NCBI GenBank assembly: GCA_021014325.1
Contig: JAJGQC010000045.1
Location: 54,331-118,330, forward strand
From: Plazaster borealis
Lineage: Eukaryota; Echinodermata; Asteroidea; Forcipulatida; Labidiasteridae
Reading direction: 5' to 3'
Length of the DNA: 64,000 nt
Below the pieces are notes generated by a model. That model was given only the letters and a program-made list of their open reading frames with translations. It was not told where the DNA came from and made no database searches. Position numbers and translations under genes: made by a program. Positions 1-10,799 of this stretch are shown piece after piece; position 1 is the first letter of the stretch, and every line of letters begins with the position of its first letter.

Positions 1-956
1 TACGACTTCAAAAAGTGAAAATGAATGACGAATAATGCAAATCCACGGTGAACGCGTAAGCTGACCGCCTAATTTTTCTTGCTAACCTGTACGCTTAAGC
101 AAATTTGCTTACCGATAACAGCGCTATGAAATTGGCCCCCGATCTGTTTAAAAGTTCTGTTAAACTTTACAGACATCCAATAAGATTGCAAGATTTTCAC
201 TACATTGCATGCCGAACATTATAAAGTAAAACAATTTTAGTCTGCTTAGACACAAATATGGAGTAATTCTTAATCTACTTGTGTATAATTTGAAAAGAAT
301 CCTAGGTGAACAACATGACGCTTTGATGAGTCAGGAACAAGATTGATTTCTGCATTTCAGATACTTCATTCTTGTATAGGGCAAGGCAGATTTTTCTAAG
401 TAAAACGCAAGACTATGAGTGAAAATTTGAATTAATACTGGAACATTTCAATGGGCACCAAGGCAATGACCGAGTGCATGGAGGCAATTGCGCCATTGGG
501 CTTCTTGAAGAATCAGGCCTCATGATTCACAGGAATTACAAAATATACACAACAATACTCAGCCAACTTAGAAAAAAAGGACAAAGCTACTCGCTACATT
601 ACATAAACAGCCACATAAGACCGTAGATGACAAAGATCTGTTTATGCAGTAAAAATCTTTGAATTAAACTCATAGCTTTGGTAAATAACTTTACCAATTT
701 GTAAACAGCAAACACTCTCATGCCTAGGTGGTTTTAAGAGTCCATGTAAACAGACCTTTTTACAATAAGTAAAACTCACTACGTGAGACTTACCTTAATA
801 TCCTAGTATTGAATGAATTACAAAGTTGAACTGAAGTAGCTAGAGGCAGTGAGAAGATGACGTATTTGAATTCATGATGATGCTGCATCTCAAGAGCTCT
901 CTTCAGTAAGGCTGGCGCATCATCGTCTTGAGTGTTCTATAAACAGAAATTCAAAG
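1..956. other. Non-coding, nothing recognised
   Basis: No open frame with exon-like borders and no repeat shared with the rest of the window was seen here. The sequence is AT-rich and could be intron or intergenic DNA. It ends where the 1.7 kb tandem duplication begins. Confidence 0.5.
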
Positions 957-1353
957 GACAAAATTAATGCATGAATTATATACGATACGGAAGTCTGAAA
1001 ATAAAAATAAAAACAAACCTTTAACGAAAACAAAGGGCTGTTCTGCTGCGCTGCGCTGCGAAACAGCTAATTACTATTTAATGAGTAAGATTTGCATGTT
1101 TGGCCCAATCTTTGAAAAAGGCCACTTTTACAATTTGCGCTGTGTGCCATTTTTTTTTACAGTGCAAACTTTGTTTTCTTGCATGATTTTTAACTACAAT
1201 CTACAATTTCATTGACCTCTGCTGTCAGCAAGCTGATGTTCGTGAAATTCAACCTGATTTTGTTTGTGCTCACCCTACAACTAATTCAAAATATAATTAA
1301 ATGTATTAAAATCTAAAATCTCTTTCATATTCGCCTCCCCCAAAAAAAATCCT

Positions 1354-1645
1354 GGTTACGGATGCTTATACGATGTTAAAAGGCGTCTCTTGCACATAAA
1401 TAGTGCCTTTTGGGAGTTGGAATATTTTTGAAAATGAAGGCCCAATTCAACCAGACGCCTTTTTTTAACATCAGGGAATTGTTGACATCGGGGGGTTGGG
1501 GAATCGCCAATCTATTTCACAATGACCTCCGCCACCCATTCACAACGGTCCCATTCTCGAGGTAGCGGAGGTCATTGGCCTTTCCGGTTCACACAGTTTT
1601 AAATAAGACGAGACGCCTTTTCAACATCGTATAAGCATCCATAAC
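1354..1645. mobile_element. Foldback MITE, copy 1
   Basis: Terminal inverted repeats of about 35 bp begin GTTACGGATGCTTATACG on the left and GTTATGGATGCTTATACG on the reversed right end, each running into AAAAGGCGTCTC. Inside, a second inverted pair AATGACCTCCGC / GCGGAGGTCATT (1521-1532 and 1565-1576) makes a nested hairpin. A further reversed copy of the inner terminal sequence lies near 1460-1480. No coding capacity. The target duplication could not be fixed. Confidence 0.8.
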
Positions 1646-2081
1646 TAAGAGATTGTTTGTGTGTGTGTTTTAGTGTGTCCTAGGGAAATTAACTATAGGG
1701 CCTTATATTGCACAGTTTTAGAAATCATTGTAAGTTTCAGAGAAGACCAACTTTTTTATTTCAGATAAATTCTCTTAGAAGTATAAATAAATACATGAAC
1801 ATTGATAGGAAATTTATAGATTGACCTTGAATACAATGTTTCCAGTTGAACCAATAATTAATTTGATCTACAAAGTAGACCCCAATCAATAAATATTAAT
1901 TATACCAGTCCATACATGTTTTTACTATATCTATATAAATACAAATTATCTAAAATAATTATATGTGTACAAATTTCTTATGAGAAGTACCTTCCAGACT
2001 CCATGTGTAATAGTGAAGCTTCTTTGTTGCATTAACCATTCTGAACATTATGGTGAACATTGTTTCAAAGCATACTTTATG

Positions 2082-2196
2082 TTCCGACACCCCTATGTTC
2101 CAACAATGCTGGTATATTTTCCTATTCCTAACCCTAACCCTAACCCTAACCCTATGTAAATCATGAGGGGGTTGTCAGAACATAGGGGTGTCGGAA
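2082..2196. repeat. Interstitial telomere motif inside an inverted repeat
   Basis: About four and a half copies of CCCTAA (2126-2154) sit between perfect 19-bp inverted arms: TTCCGACACCCCTATGTTC at 2082-2100 and its reverse complement at 2178-2196. Animal telomeres are TTAGGG, so the tract matches the telomere unit exactly. It could be a hairpin-type mobile element with a telomere-like core or a scar of telomere-mediated repair. Confidence 0.85.
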
Positions 2197-2213
2197 TATA
2201 GAGCAGTCCCCCT

Positions 2214-2555
2214 TTAAAGGCACTGTACACGTTTGGTAATTACTCAAAATATATATTAGCATAAAAACTTACTTGGTAACGAGCAACGGAGAGCTGTTGA
2301 TAGTATAAAACATTGAGAAACGACTCCCACTGAAGTAACGTAGTTTTTGAGAAAGAGGTAATTTCTCACTAAAATAATAAAAACTTCTTGCAAGAAGTTT
2401 TTATTCCTAACTGAAAGCACACTGTTTTGTACCACAAGGGTGTATTTCCTTTCATCATTTTCTTGCAACTTCGATGACCAATTGAGCCCAAATTTTCACA
2501 GGCTTGTTATTTTATGCACATGTTGGGATTCACCAAGTGAGATCTTGTCCTGGCA
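2214..2555. mobile_element. TTAA-flanked MITE, partial, copy 1
   Basis: The left end TTTAAAGGCACTGTACACG matches the termini of the complete elements at 37015-37385 and 63125-63525, and the body (around GGAGAGCTGTTGATAG) is shared with them. The matching right terminus is missing; homology fades near CACCAAGTGAGA. Confidence 0.75.
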
Positions 2556-3060
2556 GATAAAGGGTTTACAGTGGGTGACTTGATTAATAAACAGGGTGCA
2601 TTTTTAAACATTCCTCCTTTTCTTAACAATAAGTCTGGGTAGTTTACAGTTCCTCAAGGACAAAATTAATGCATGAATTATATACGATACGGAAGTCTGA
2701 AAAATAAAAATAAAAACAAAAACTTTAACGAAAACAAAGGGCTGTTCTGCTGCGCTGCGCTGCGAAACAGCTAATTACTATTTAATGAGTAAGATTTGCA
2801 TGTTTGGCCCAATCTTTGAAAAAGGCCACTTTTACAATTTGCGCTGTGTGCCATTTTTTTTTACAGTGCAAACTTTGTTTTCTTGCATGATTTTTAACTA
2901 CAATCTACAATTTCATTGACCTCTGCTGTCAGCAAGCTGATGTTCGTGAAATTCAACCTGATTTTGTTTGTGCTCACCCTACAACTAATTCAAAATATAA
3001 TTAAATGTATTAAAATCTAAAATCTCTTTCATATTCGCCTCCCCCCCAAAAAAAAATCCT

Positions 3061-3354
3061 GGTTACGGATGCTTATACGATGTTAAAAAGGCGTCTCTTG
3101 CACATAAATAGTGCCTTTTGGGAGTTGGAATATTTTTGAAAATGAAGGCCCAATTCAACCAGACGCCTTTTTTTAACATCAGGGAATTGTTGACATCGGG
3201 GGGTTGGGGAATCGCCAATCTATTTCACAATGACCTCCGCCACCCATTCACAACGGTCCCATTCTCGAGGTAGCGGAGGTCATTGGCCTTTCCGGTTCAC
3301 ACAGTTTTAAATAAGACGAGACGCCTTTTCAACATCGTATAAGCATCCATAACT
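3061..3354. mobile_element. Foldback MITE, copy 2
   Basis: Same element as at 1354-1645, carried along in the second unit of the 1.7 kb tandem duplication. One extra A lies in the left terminal repeat. Confidence 0.8.
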
Positions 3355-3789
3355 AAGAGATTGTTTGTGTGTGTGTTTTAGTGTGTCCTAGGGAAATTAA
3401 CTATAGGGCCTTATATTGCACAGTTTTAGAAATCATTGTAAGTTTCAGAGAAGACCAACTTTTTTATTTCAGATAAATTCTCTTAGAAGTATAAATAAAT
3501 ACATGAACATTGATAGGAAATTTATAGATTGACCTTGAATACAATGTTTCCAGTTGAACCAATAATTAATTTGATCTACAAAGTAGACCCCAATCAATAA
3601 ATATTAATTATACCAGTCCATACATGTTTTTACTATATCTATATAAATACAAATTATCTAAAATAATTATATGTGTACAAATTTCTTATGAGAAGTACCT
3701 TCCAGACTCCATGTGTAATAGTGAAGCTTCTTTGTTGCATTAACCATTCTGAACATTATGGTGAACATTGTTTCAAAGCATACTTTATG

Positions 3790-3902
3790 TTCCGACACCC
3801 CTATGTTCCAACAATGCTGGTATATTTTCCTATTCCTAACCCTAACCCTAACCCTAACCCTATGTAAATCATGAGGGGTTGTCAGAACATAGGGTGTCGG
3901 AA
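3790..3902. repeat. Interstitial telomere motif, copy in second tandem unit
   Basis: Counterpart of the tract at 2082-2196. The CCCTAA run is at 3834-3861. The right arm is one G shorter, so the inverted repeat is no longer perfect. Confidence 0.85.
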
Positions 3903-3919
3903 TATAGAGCAGTCCCCCT

Positions 3920-4260
3920 TTAAAGGCACTGTACACGTTTGGTAATTACTCAAAATATATATTAGCATAAAAACTTACTTGGTAACGAGCAACGGAGAGC
4001 TGTTGATAGTATAAAAAATTGAGAAACGACTCCCTCTGAAGTAACGTAGTTTTTGAGAAAGAGGTAATTTCTCACTAAAATAATAAAAACTTCTTGCAAG
4101 AAGTTTTTATTCCTAACTGAAAGCACACTGTTTTGTACCACAAGGGTGTATTTCCTTTCATCATTTTCTTGCAACTTCGATGACCAATTGAGCCCAAATT
4201 TTCACAGGCTTGTTATTTTATGCACATGTTGGGATTCACCAAGTGAGATCTTGTCCTGGC
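3920..4260. mobile_element. TTAA-flanked MITE, partial, copy 2
   Basis: Duplicate of the fragment at 2214-2555 in the second 1.7 kb unit, with the same truncated right end. Confidence 0.75.
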
Positions 4261-4537
4261 AGATAAAGGGTTTACAGTGGGTGACTTGATTAATAAACAG
4301 GGTGCATTTTTAAACATTCCTCCTTTTCTTAACAATAAGTCTGGGTAGTTTACAGTTCCTCAAGTTCATGAGACACATAATATTGCAGAAGTACGTATTC
4401 ATAGGCAGAGTAAAGCAATTTCACATTTTGGATCCCAATATTCCCCTGTCTCTGAAGAGCTCAATTAATTCCATTTTCAAACTTTGTTGTTATCTGTCTA
4501 ATTTGTCAGATCCTCTTGTTCATTAAATCCATATATC

Positions 4538-4744
4538 CCCTTAGGTAGCTTAACTGATCAAGATACTAGTTGGTTTTGATGTTGTTGTTGCTGTTGAAAT
4601 ATATGAACGTTTTACACCCGAGTCTGTATTTGGTAAAAGTAAGGATTATTTGTGTCAAAAACATTACAATTTTTGCCTTCTCATATCCCCTTATAGGTAG
4701 CTTAACTGATCAAGATATTAGCTGAAAAACGTTTATTTTGCTGC

Positions 4745-4781
<37 letters not shown>

Positions 4782-4812
4782 GCTGTTGTTGTTGTTGTTG
4801 TTGTTGAAATAT
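4538..4812. repeat. Short direct duplication with TTG microsatellite
   Basis: The string CCCCTTAGGTAGCTTAACTG with its flank and a TTG-rich tail ending GTTGAAATAT occurs twice (4538-4607 and 4687-4812). In the second copy the tail has grown into about 20 TTG units (4737-4806). Between them lies a scrap of the YqaJ pseudogene. Confidence 0.75.
4616..4666 (-). pseudogene. Scrap of a YqaJ-type exon
   Basis: The minus strand reads DTNNPYFYQIQTR, almost the same as DTNHPYFYQIQTH in the larger pseudogene at 5510-9501. About 45 bp are recognisable. It is probably a fragment of a local duplication of that exon, now cut off from any open frame. Confidence 0.6.
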
Positions 4813-5874
4813 GAACAAACATAAGGACCTTTTACCACTGTGTTTTGAGCTTCAATTTATTAGAAACCCTATATTTTAACTAGATTTTAAGAAATTATTA
4901 CCTCCTGGCATGGATTTGCAAAGAAATGGGTATGATTGTTCAAACAAAACCTTTTTTTAAACTGTTTTGAAACAAATTCATGAATTTGTACAAGTGAACT
5001 GTGATCAAACTAGCCACTGTGGTCACCAAAAGGGACATGTCTTATGAAAACAATATTTGATAGTCCTATCACAAACTGCTGCTTAATAATTTAAAAGGTC
5101 ACCGGTTGCAGGTGGCTACTTTTCATGGGTCCCCTTCATCAGTGGCCACATAATACAATCTTTACAATAAATGCTTTATGTTCATCAGCAGGGGAAGTGA
5201 GAATGTAACATCTATTGACTTCAGTATCAGTTTTACTATTTGGTGGAGGGATGCCACTTTATATTGGTATGAAACATGAACAAGATGACGTTTGCTGAAA
5301 CTAGAAGTACTATGACATTACAAATGGTTTGTAACTGAATGTAATAAAGGAACACATTTAGATTTGTGTCAACATGAATGGGTTCATTCACAGTAATTTC
5401 AAACAGTCATTCAAACTGAAGTAGTTAAATGTTCCTAATAATCTTACTGTACTTGTGATTTACTGGAGATGAAGGAGATCAATAAATGTGACTATAATCC
5501 ATTTAAACATTATTTGTATTGCTCAAATTTTTTAGATCTTGTACAGATTTCAGCAAGCAGCTCTGGAAGAACTATATTCTTGTGGGTAGATTTTTCCTTC
5601 TCTATTACAACTCCACAGAATTTGTCATCCTTATATTTTCTCTGGATAAATAAATCTTTCAATGTATAAACAACAAAATCACAGTAGTTGGTACAGGTTA
5701 AAAACATGTGAGTCTGTATTTGGTAAAAGTAAGGATGATTTGTGTCTAAAAATAAACCATCATCACCATCCTTCAGAAAACTGACTCTACTTGTAACATT
5801 TCCTCTCTGATAGTGTATGGACATTTTATTTCTAAAACCCCTTTCCACAACAACAACAATTGACTATACCATCT

Positions 5875-6067
5875 GGGCCCAATTTCATAAAGCTGTTTAG
5901 CAGAAAATTCTGCTAAGCAAATTTCTTTGCTAAGCAAGAAATGAGTGGGGTACCAGTCACATCAATGGTAACTGTACGGTATTTTGGCTGCTAACCTATT
6001 TTTCCTAAGCAAGAGTTTTCTGTGCTTAGCAAGTTTTTGTGCTTACATGCTTTATGAAATTGGGCCC
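5875..6067. mobile_element. GGGCCCAATTTCAT hairpin MITE inside the YqaJ exon
   Basis: The ends read GGGCCCAATTTCATAAAG on the left and the reverse at right (CTTTATGAAATTGGGCCC). The inside is rich in GCTAAGCA boxes. It sits on the minus strand exactly between the codons for ...AYLGP and PDGIVNC, so it split the conserved LGxSPDG segment of the nuclease domain. Close relatives lie at 14046, 14642, 15371 and 48662. Confidence 0.85.
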
Positions 6068-8063
6068 AGGTGAGGCCCCAAATATGCAAACTCTGGATGA
6101 ATAAATAACCCTGACAAATTAACATTAAAAGACTGATGGCATTGTTTCTGTTTCCATACATACTTGCTGCACCTTCATGTGATTTACCCCACATTATTGG
6201 TTGAGTTCGAACTATTGGTTGGTCCTGTGGATAGCATATTGATTTCAGTAGAGAAATGGACGGATTGCTGAAACTTGTATTGACTGCCCTTTTCATATTG
6301 GATGCTGTGATACGCCCTGCCTTGAAGATTTGCCATGATGAATTATCTGATTGTCCCCTTGTTTGCTTCTCTATGTCATGTGCTTCTTCGTTGCTGATCG
6401 ATATGGATGAAAACATGTCTTCCGATTTGAGCTTCGCTTCTTCATCGTCAAGAAAGCCATGGATAAGCTTGAGCTTACTGAGATCACCTAAATAAAATAA
6501 ATAAAAACACATAAATACTGTAGCTTCATCCGTATAAATGCCGTGCTTACACTTGACTTATTTGGGGTGAAGTAAAGAATTATCAAGTCCAATGAATAAC
6601 AACATGCTAATTGCCCAAGCTGTGTTTACCATAACCAAATGAAAAATCTAAATTCCCAAAGATCACAGTATACAGGTTTAGTTTGAAGAAGGCCTGATAC
6701 AGTGTCTTGAAGAGATTAACATGAGTTACCAATAAAACCAATACAGAGTAATTTAACATACCGCACTGGATGCTTGTAGATATTTCTACTTCATTGTCTG
6801 CATTTTGGGGCTGATTGGAGAGACCCCACGCCTGACCCAAACCACTGTCCGGAAAGACATCCATTAGACTTTGAACTTTCGCCCTCAGATCTTCCTCCGA
6901 CCACTCGAACCTGTCAGTTGAATGCCTCGGATAAAATTTCAAGTTTTCAACTTTTTCAGCATTGTCCACTGTTAATAAATTATATTTAAATGCAAGGTGT
7001 TAAATTCTTTTATTTTCAGGGATTGGTAATTTTAAACTTTGATCTGAATTTAGATGTTTGAAAAAATAGCTGATAAACTCATTTAAAAAAATCTTATTTG
7101 GATCCTAGTTTCAGACCTTTTGTCAGCAATGACCCGCATCTCTACATTTTAGTTAAACAGACTTCATGACTCACATATCCCATCTTGTTTTTGATACCAT
7201 TTTGCAGTATTTGGCTCTAAATTCTTTTGCTTAAAAAAAGGTATGGTAGGTTTTTTAATGTATCATCTTGGATACCTAATAATTAACAGTAAATAGTGAA
7301 CAAATGTAAGCACCCCAGTTGTCTCAATTAAAAAAATTTGTTCACCTGAAGAGTACTTTGACTTTGAAACCTTGATGTTTTCCAATGGCTGCATTTCCAG
7401 AGTTTTTTGCCTTGGAACATTCCATTTAGACTTTGTTGAGGTTCTTGAGGGAAAGCAACCTCGCCTTTTTACATCTTCTAAACAGAAAAGCACTGCACCG
7501 ACATGGCTGCATTTGGACGCAAGCCTACAAGAAAGAGTAAAATAGATGAATTTTTTTTAGGATGCGTGCAAGTATTATAATTATCAAATGCTTGCTGTGA
7601 TCCCATTCTGATGCTAGCATGGTGGACAGAACCGTTTTGCCCAGACTACAGGGGATGCAGTGCTACACAAGAATCGGAATTGGATTACCGATTAAAAAAA
7701 TCTGAAGTTAGCTAAATAGAGTCTACGAGTCAAACAAGATTTACATCTCTTATACCCTTATATTTCAATTAATGGTCAAACAAACATAAAGACATCCAGT
7801 TTCCAGCATAGGCTACCCTTTTCTTCTTTATAATCAACAACCAATCCCACAATAAAAAAAAAATATACAAAACTTACAAACAACCATCAAAATTTTACAA
7901 AATATATTACAAAAACCAACACCCTAACAAACAAACCATTGAAAATTATTTCAGTATTAATGTAGAGTTAAACAAATATTCACCCCACAGGACATTGGCA
8001 AGTGCTACTGATGATTGTTGAGCTTTCTGTCATCTTCACCATGACCTCATATTCTTTTCCCCA

Positions 8064-8769
8064 TAGACTGTGCAAGTCTCGCGCATATTTGAACTTCCGG
8101 GACCATTGTGGTCCCAACCATATGGAGATTTACATGGGCAAGATTTTGTTTTGTCAATTATTTTAGTTTAACGTGGTTTATGACCATGAAAAATATATAT
8201 GTTGTTGGGAATGTAAAATACTTAGTTATAAAAAATATGAAAGTAAAATCAATTCAACAATATAACGAAGAAAACCCTAGAAATAAACTTGATCTCAGCT
8301 TCCGGTTACTGCCAAAAACTAAGAATTTTGTGCTCACCTCCGATCACAAAACTTATGTAAATGCTTGTTTTGGATGCGCGATGATAATCGCCAGATGCTG
8401 TAATTGAAACGAGAAGCCTTTTCATTGCAGTATATGGTCGTTGAGGCGTCAGCGTCCTCTATAAACTGCGTCAAGCGTTAATTTTACGCCCGTGTGACCT
8501 TCGCGAATCCTCATAGGGGTTTCTGAAAAGTTAAGATCAAATAAGTATCCTTGTCTCCAGAGTTTGAATTTTGTTTCAATAATAATTAACACATTATTGG
8601 TGTATTTATTACAAAAACTAAAACTGATTGTATAAAAATGTAATGAGTATTTTGTTGTTCAGAGTTTGTCATTAGATATAATTTAAAATAAAGAATTGAT
8701 TTTTAGGGAAAAAAGTTCTTCGCTTGACGTGTGTTCTCGTTCCGATACGCACGAGACTTGCACAGTCTA
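8064..8769. mobile_element. TA-flanked DNA transposon remnant inside the SWIM exon
   Basis: Inverted ends of about 24 bp, AGACTGTGCAAGTCTCGCGC on the left and AGACTGTGCAAGTCTCGTGC reversed on the right, with TA at each outer edge (8064-8065, 8768-8769). On the minus strand the flanks read KVYASQ before it and WGKEYEVMV after it, so the element interrupts one exon. The 700 bp inside have no transposase. TA duplications are typical of Tc1/mariner-like elements; that assignment is inference. Confidence 0.75.
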
Positions 8770-9562
8770 TTGCGACGCATACACTTTCCCCTTGAAGCAA
8801 ATAATATGCCCATCCTGTGAGAGAGACAATAATAAACTTCCAATTCCATTGACAGTTTCTGCAAAAGTATTAGTGTTATTGATGAGCTTCTTAAAGAACC
8901 ATTGTGAGAATAAATCAAATTGAGCTTAAAAAGGCCTACAAGTACAAAATAGAACTTTGTCTGGTGAACAAACAAAAGTTGTATATCAAATAAATGATAA
9001 TGTGTTAAATGTCTCATACCTACTTAGAGTATCTTGGTGCCAGACCTATGTAAACTAATGTATGTAATGTTAACAATAAAGTAAATATTTAGTAACCTTG
9101 GACTATTGGTCAATGGTAGTGGCACTACTGCCCTGGTACTACTACTAGCTGCTGTACATAGTTTTGTTTACCTTGTGGTGTTGCAGGTTTGTGCACATCC
9201 CCAGCATCCTCGACGTGTTTCACGGCACGGTCGAAAGTCTTGAAAGAAGTTTTGCTTTCCTTGACTGTGTGCAGTATCGGTAAATGTTGCTGAAACTGAT
9301 GTCCGGGACTTCACAAATCGACTTATGATAAAGATTTGTGAAGTGGTCCGGCCAATCAGTACAACTGACATTCAGAAAGGGAATGGGGCGAAGGACGTCA
9401 CCCGTCGTAGTCATAGATTTACTATATTCCAGACAAAGAGCCTTCGACTCTGGAAGTAACAGCCGTTTCAAGTCTTTCTCCTTAAATTTAGAGAAAGCCA
9501 TGAAGTAAACAAACTTCTTTGCGACCAGCTGTTCAATGTCAACAAAAAACAGCCCCCTCAAT

Positions 9563-9588
9563 AGTTGCGTGTGTGTGTGTGTGTGTGA
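9563..9588. repeat. GT dinucleotide microsatellite
   Basis: Short run of about ten GT units just upstream (minus-strand sense) of the SWIM/YqaJ pseudogene start. Confidence 0.8.
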
Positions 9589-9798
9589 TAGCCGTCACGG
9601 CGTGGCGATTACTCATTTTCCAACCAGTGGTGTTTGAACGCATGCGCGCTTCTAATTTGCATATTTCATGGGAAGGGCCTATTTGGACACAACTTTGATT
9701 TGAGTTTGAAGTACATGTAGAGGGGGTAACATGTTTGGGGCGGGTCCAGAATGGTAGAAAGTGGGGTGAATGTTTGGGATTAATACTCATTTGAACGA

Positions 9799-10074
9799 AA
9801 ATGATCCAAACATTTGGGGTAAGTCTAAAACGGTGTATCTACAAGTTAAGTGCATAATTGACATTGTAAAATGTACAAGTGACGTACACATACCTTCCCA
9901 TCCTAGTTTAACAAAGTAGAACTGAAGTTGCTTGAAAATGATCCAAACATTTGGGGTAAGTCTAAAACGTTGTATCTACAAGTTAAGTGCATAATTGACA
10001 TTGAACAATTTACAAGTGATGTACACATACCTTCCCATCCTAGTTTAACAAAGTAGAACTGAAGTTTCTTCTTG
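9799..10074. repeat. 138-bp tandem duplication over a possible splice donor
   Basis: Two copies (9799-9936 and 9937-10074) starting AAAATGATCCAAACATTTGG and ending near GTAGAACTGAAGTT. On the minus strand each contains GGGAAG followed by GTATGT, a good donor. Upstream (to about 10270) the minus strand shows short open stretches such as HLTELSGHVIGTRC behind an acceptor-like TTATAG, broken by stops and a frame change. It may be a relic exon, but I recognise no family. Confidence 0.6.
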
Positions 10075-10350
10075 AGGCAGCGAGTACCAATAACATGCCC
10101 AGAAAGCTCTGTGAGGTGCAACAGCGAGTGGTGTGATACACAACCGGACAACTCATTGTGAAAGCATGCACCGTGCATGCACTCATGGTGCTTTTACGCT
10201 TCGGTGGCCTGGACAGGACAGGGACAGACGGTGCTGGGAACAACAGTCAAAATCTTCCAGGAGGGTATTACACCGTTCAAAACCTATAAGATAAATCACA
10301 ACCAGGAAAACATAAACAAAAAAGAAGCTTAGGACACTCTAGACCCAGTA

Positions 10351-10424
10351 ACTGGGGTGCTGTACTGCTTTTTTCAAAATTTTGACAATCGCAGCTGTCA
10401 AATTTTCAAGCACAGTGCCCCAGT
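10351..10424. mobile_element. 74-bp foldback MITE
   Basis: The arms read ACTGGGGTGCTGTACTGC...AATTTTGAC and, on the reverse strand, ACTGGGGCACTGTGCTTG...AATTTTGAC, with a spacer of about ten bases. No coding. Confidence 0.6.
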
Positions 10425-10496
10425 ACAGACATTCTATTTATTCATAATCATGTAGATCTATTTATTTATATATTTATTTATCTTTCCAGTAATCAA

Positions 10497-10778
10497 ACCA
10501 AGGGACTGTGGTTAGACTGCAGGACTTGCAATCACAAGGTTGTGGGTTCGAATCCTACAAAGCTAACCGCTGATTTCACAATGGACTAGAATAAGTATTG
10601 TCGTCTAGTTATACTGAATCACAATTTCTTGATTTGTGCAATTCATAATCATAGACGTTAAACCAATGTTTGTATGAGAGATATTGGCTGTTGCCAGCTT
10701 GGCGTTTATATCCCCTTGTGGAGTTTGCTGAGTTCCCTTGACAGGAAGATCATCTAAACAAACAAACAAACAAACAGA
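10497..10778 (+). mobile_element. tRNA-derived SINE with AAAC tail
   Basis: The head resembles a tRNA: GTGGTTAGACTGCAGG as a box-A-like start, anticodon-loop-like CTTGCAATC and box B GGTTCGAATCC. About 200 bp of non-tRNA body follow, and it closes with about five AAAC units (10755-10777). The missing acceptor-stem pairing and the tail argue against a functional tRNA gene. Confidence 0.8.
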
Positions 10779-10799
10779 CTCTCACATGAGATACAAATA

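Larger units (their letters stand above)
957..2658. repeat. 1.7 kb tandem duplication, unit 1
   Basis: The 1,702 bp from GACAAAATTAATGC to TTCCTCAAG is followed directly by a near-identical second unit at 2659-4364. The differences I noticed are a few single-base changes and small length changes in homopolymers. The break shares a short AAGGACA-like overlap with the left flank. The unit holds a foldback MITE, a telomere-motif tract in an inverted repeat and part of a TTAA-flanked MITE. The near identity points to a very recent duplication or an uncollapsed haplotype in the assembly. Confidence 0.95.
2659..4364. repeat. 1.7 kb tandem duplication, unit 2
   Basis: This is the second copy (1,706 bp) of the unit at 957-2658, in the same orientation and with the same internal elements in the same order. 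It ends at TTCCTCAAG, after which unique sequence begins. One arm of the inverted repeat around the telomere tract has lost a G here relative to unit 1. Confidence 0.95.
5510..9501 (-). pseudogene. SWIM zinc finger / YqaJ nuclease-domain gene, broken
   Basis: Pieces read on the minus strand. A first exon (9501-9172, starting MAFSKFKEKDL) ends at a GT donor with one frameshift near 9270. A piece at 8814-8770 (DGHIICFKGKVYASQ) and one at 8063-7984 carry CQCPVG. The exon 7524-7346 begins with CSHVGAVLF, completing the CxC...CxH zinc ligands of a SWIM finger. Exon 6968-6762 and the exon from 6487 downward continue in matching splice phase. The YqaJ-type domain follows: GRITASN, then WGKSHEGAA, then GLFIHPEF, PDGIVNC, EIKCPY and HPYFYQIQ, ending near ILPELL-type VLPELL. 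YqaJ/lambda-exonuclease-fold domains are DNA nucleases; the acidic E-x-K of EIKCPY is the kind of active-site signature expected. Frame changes near 6140, 5835 and 5780 and two MITE insertions inside coding sequence make it non-functional. Confidence 0.85.

Noticed and set aside
1965..2159. Frame ending in NPNPNPNP, possible repeat protein
   Set aside because: The peptide is a translation of the CCCTAA telomere tract.
10510..10570. tRNA gene
   Set aside because: A and B boxes are present, but the acceptor stem does not pair and a SINE body with AAAC tail follows.
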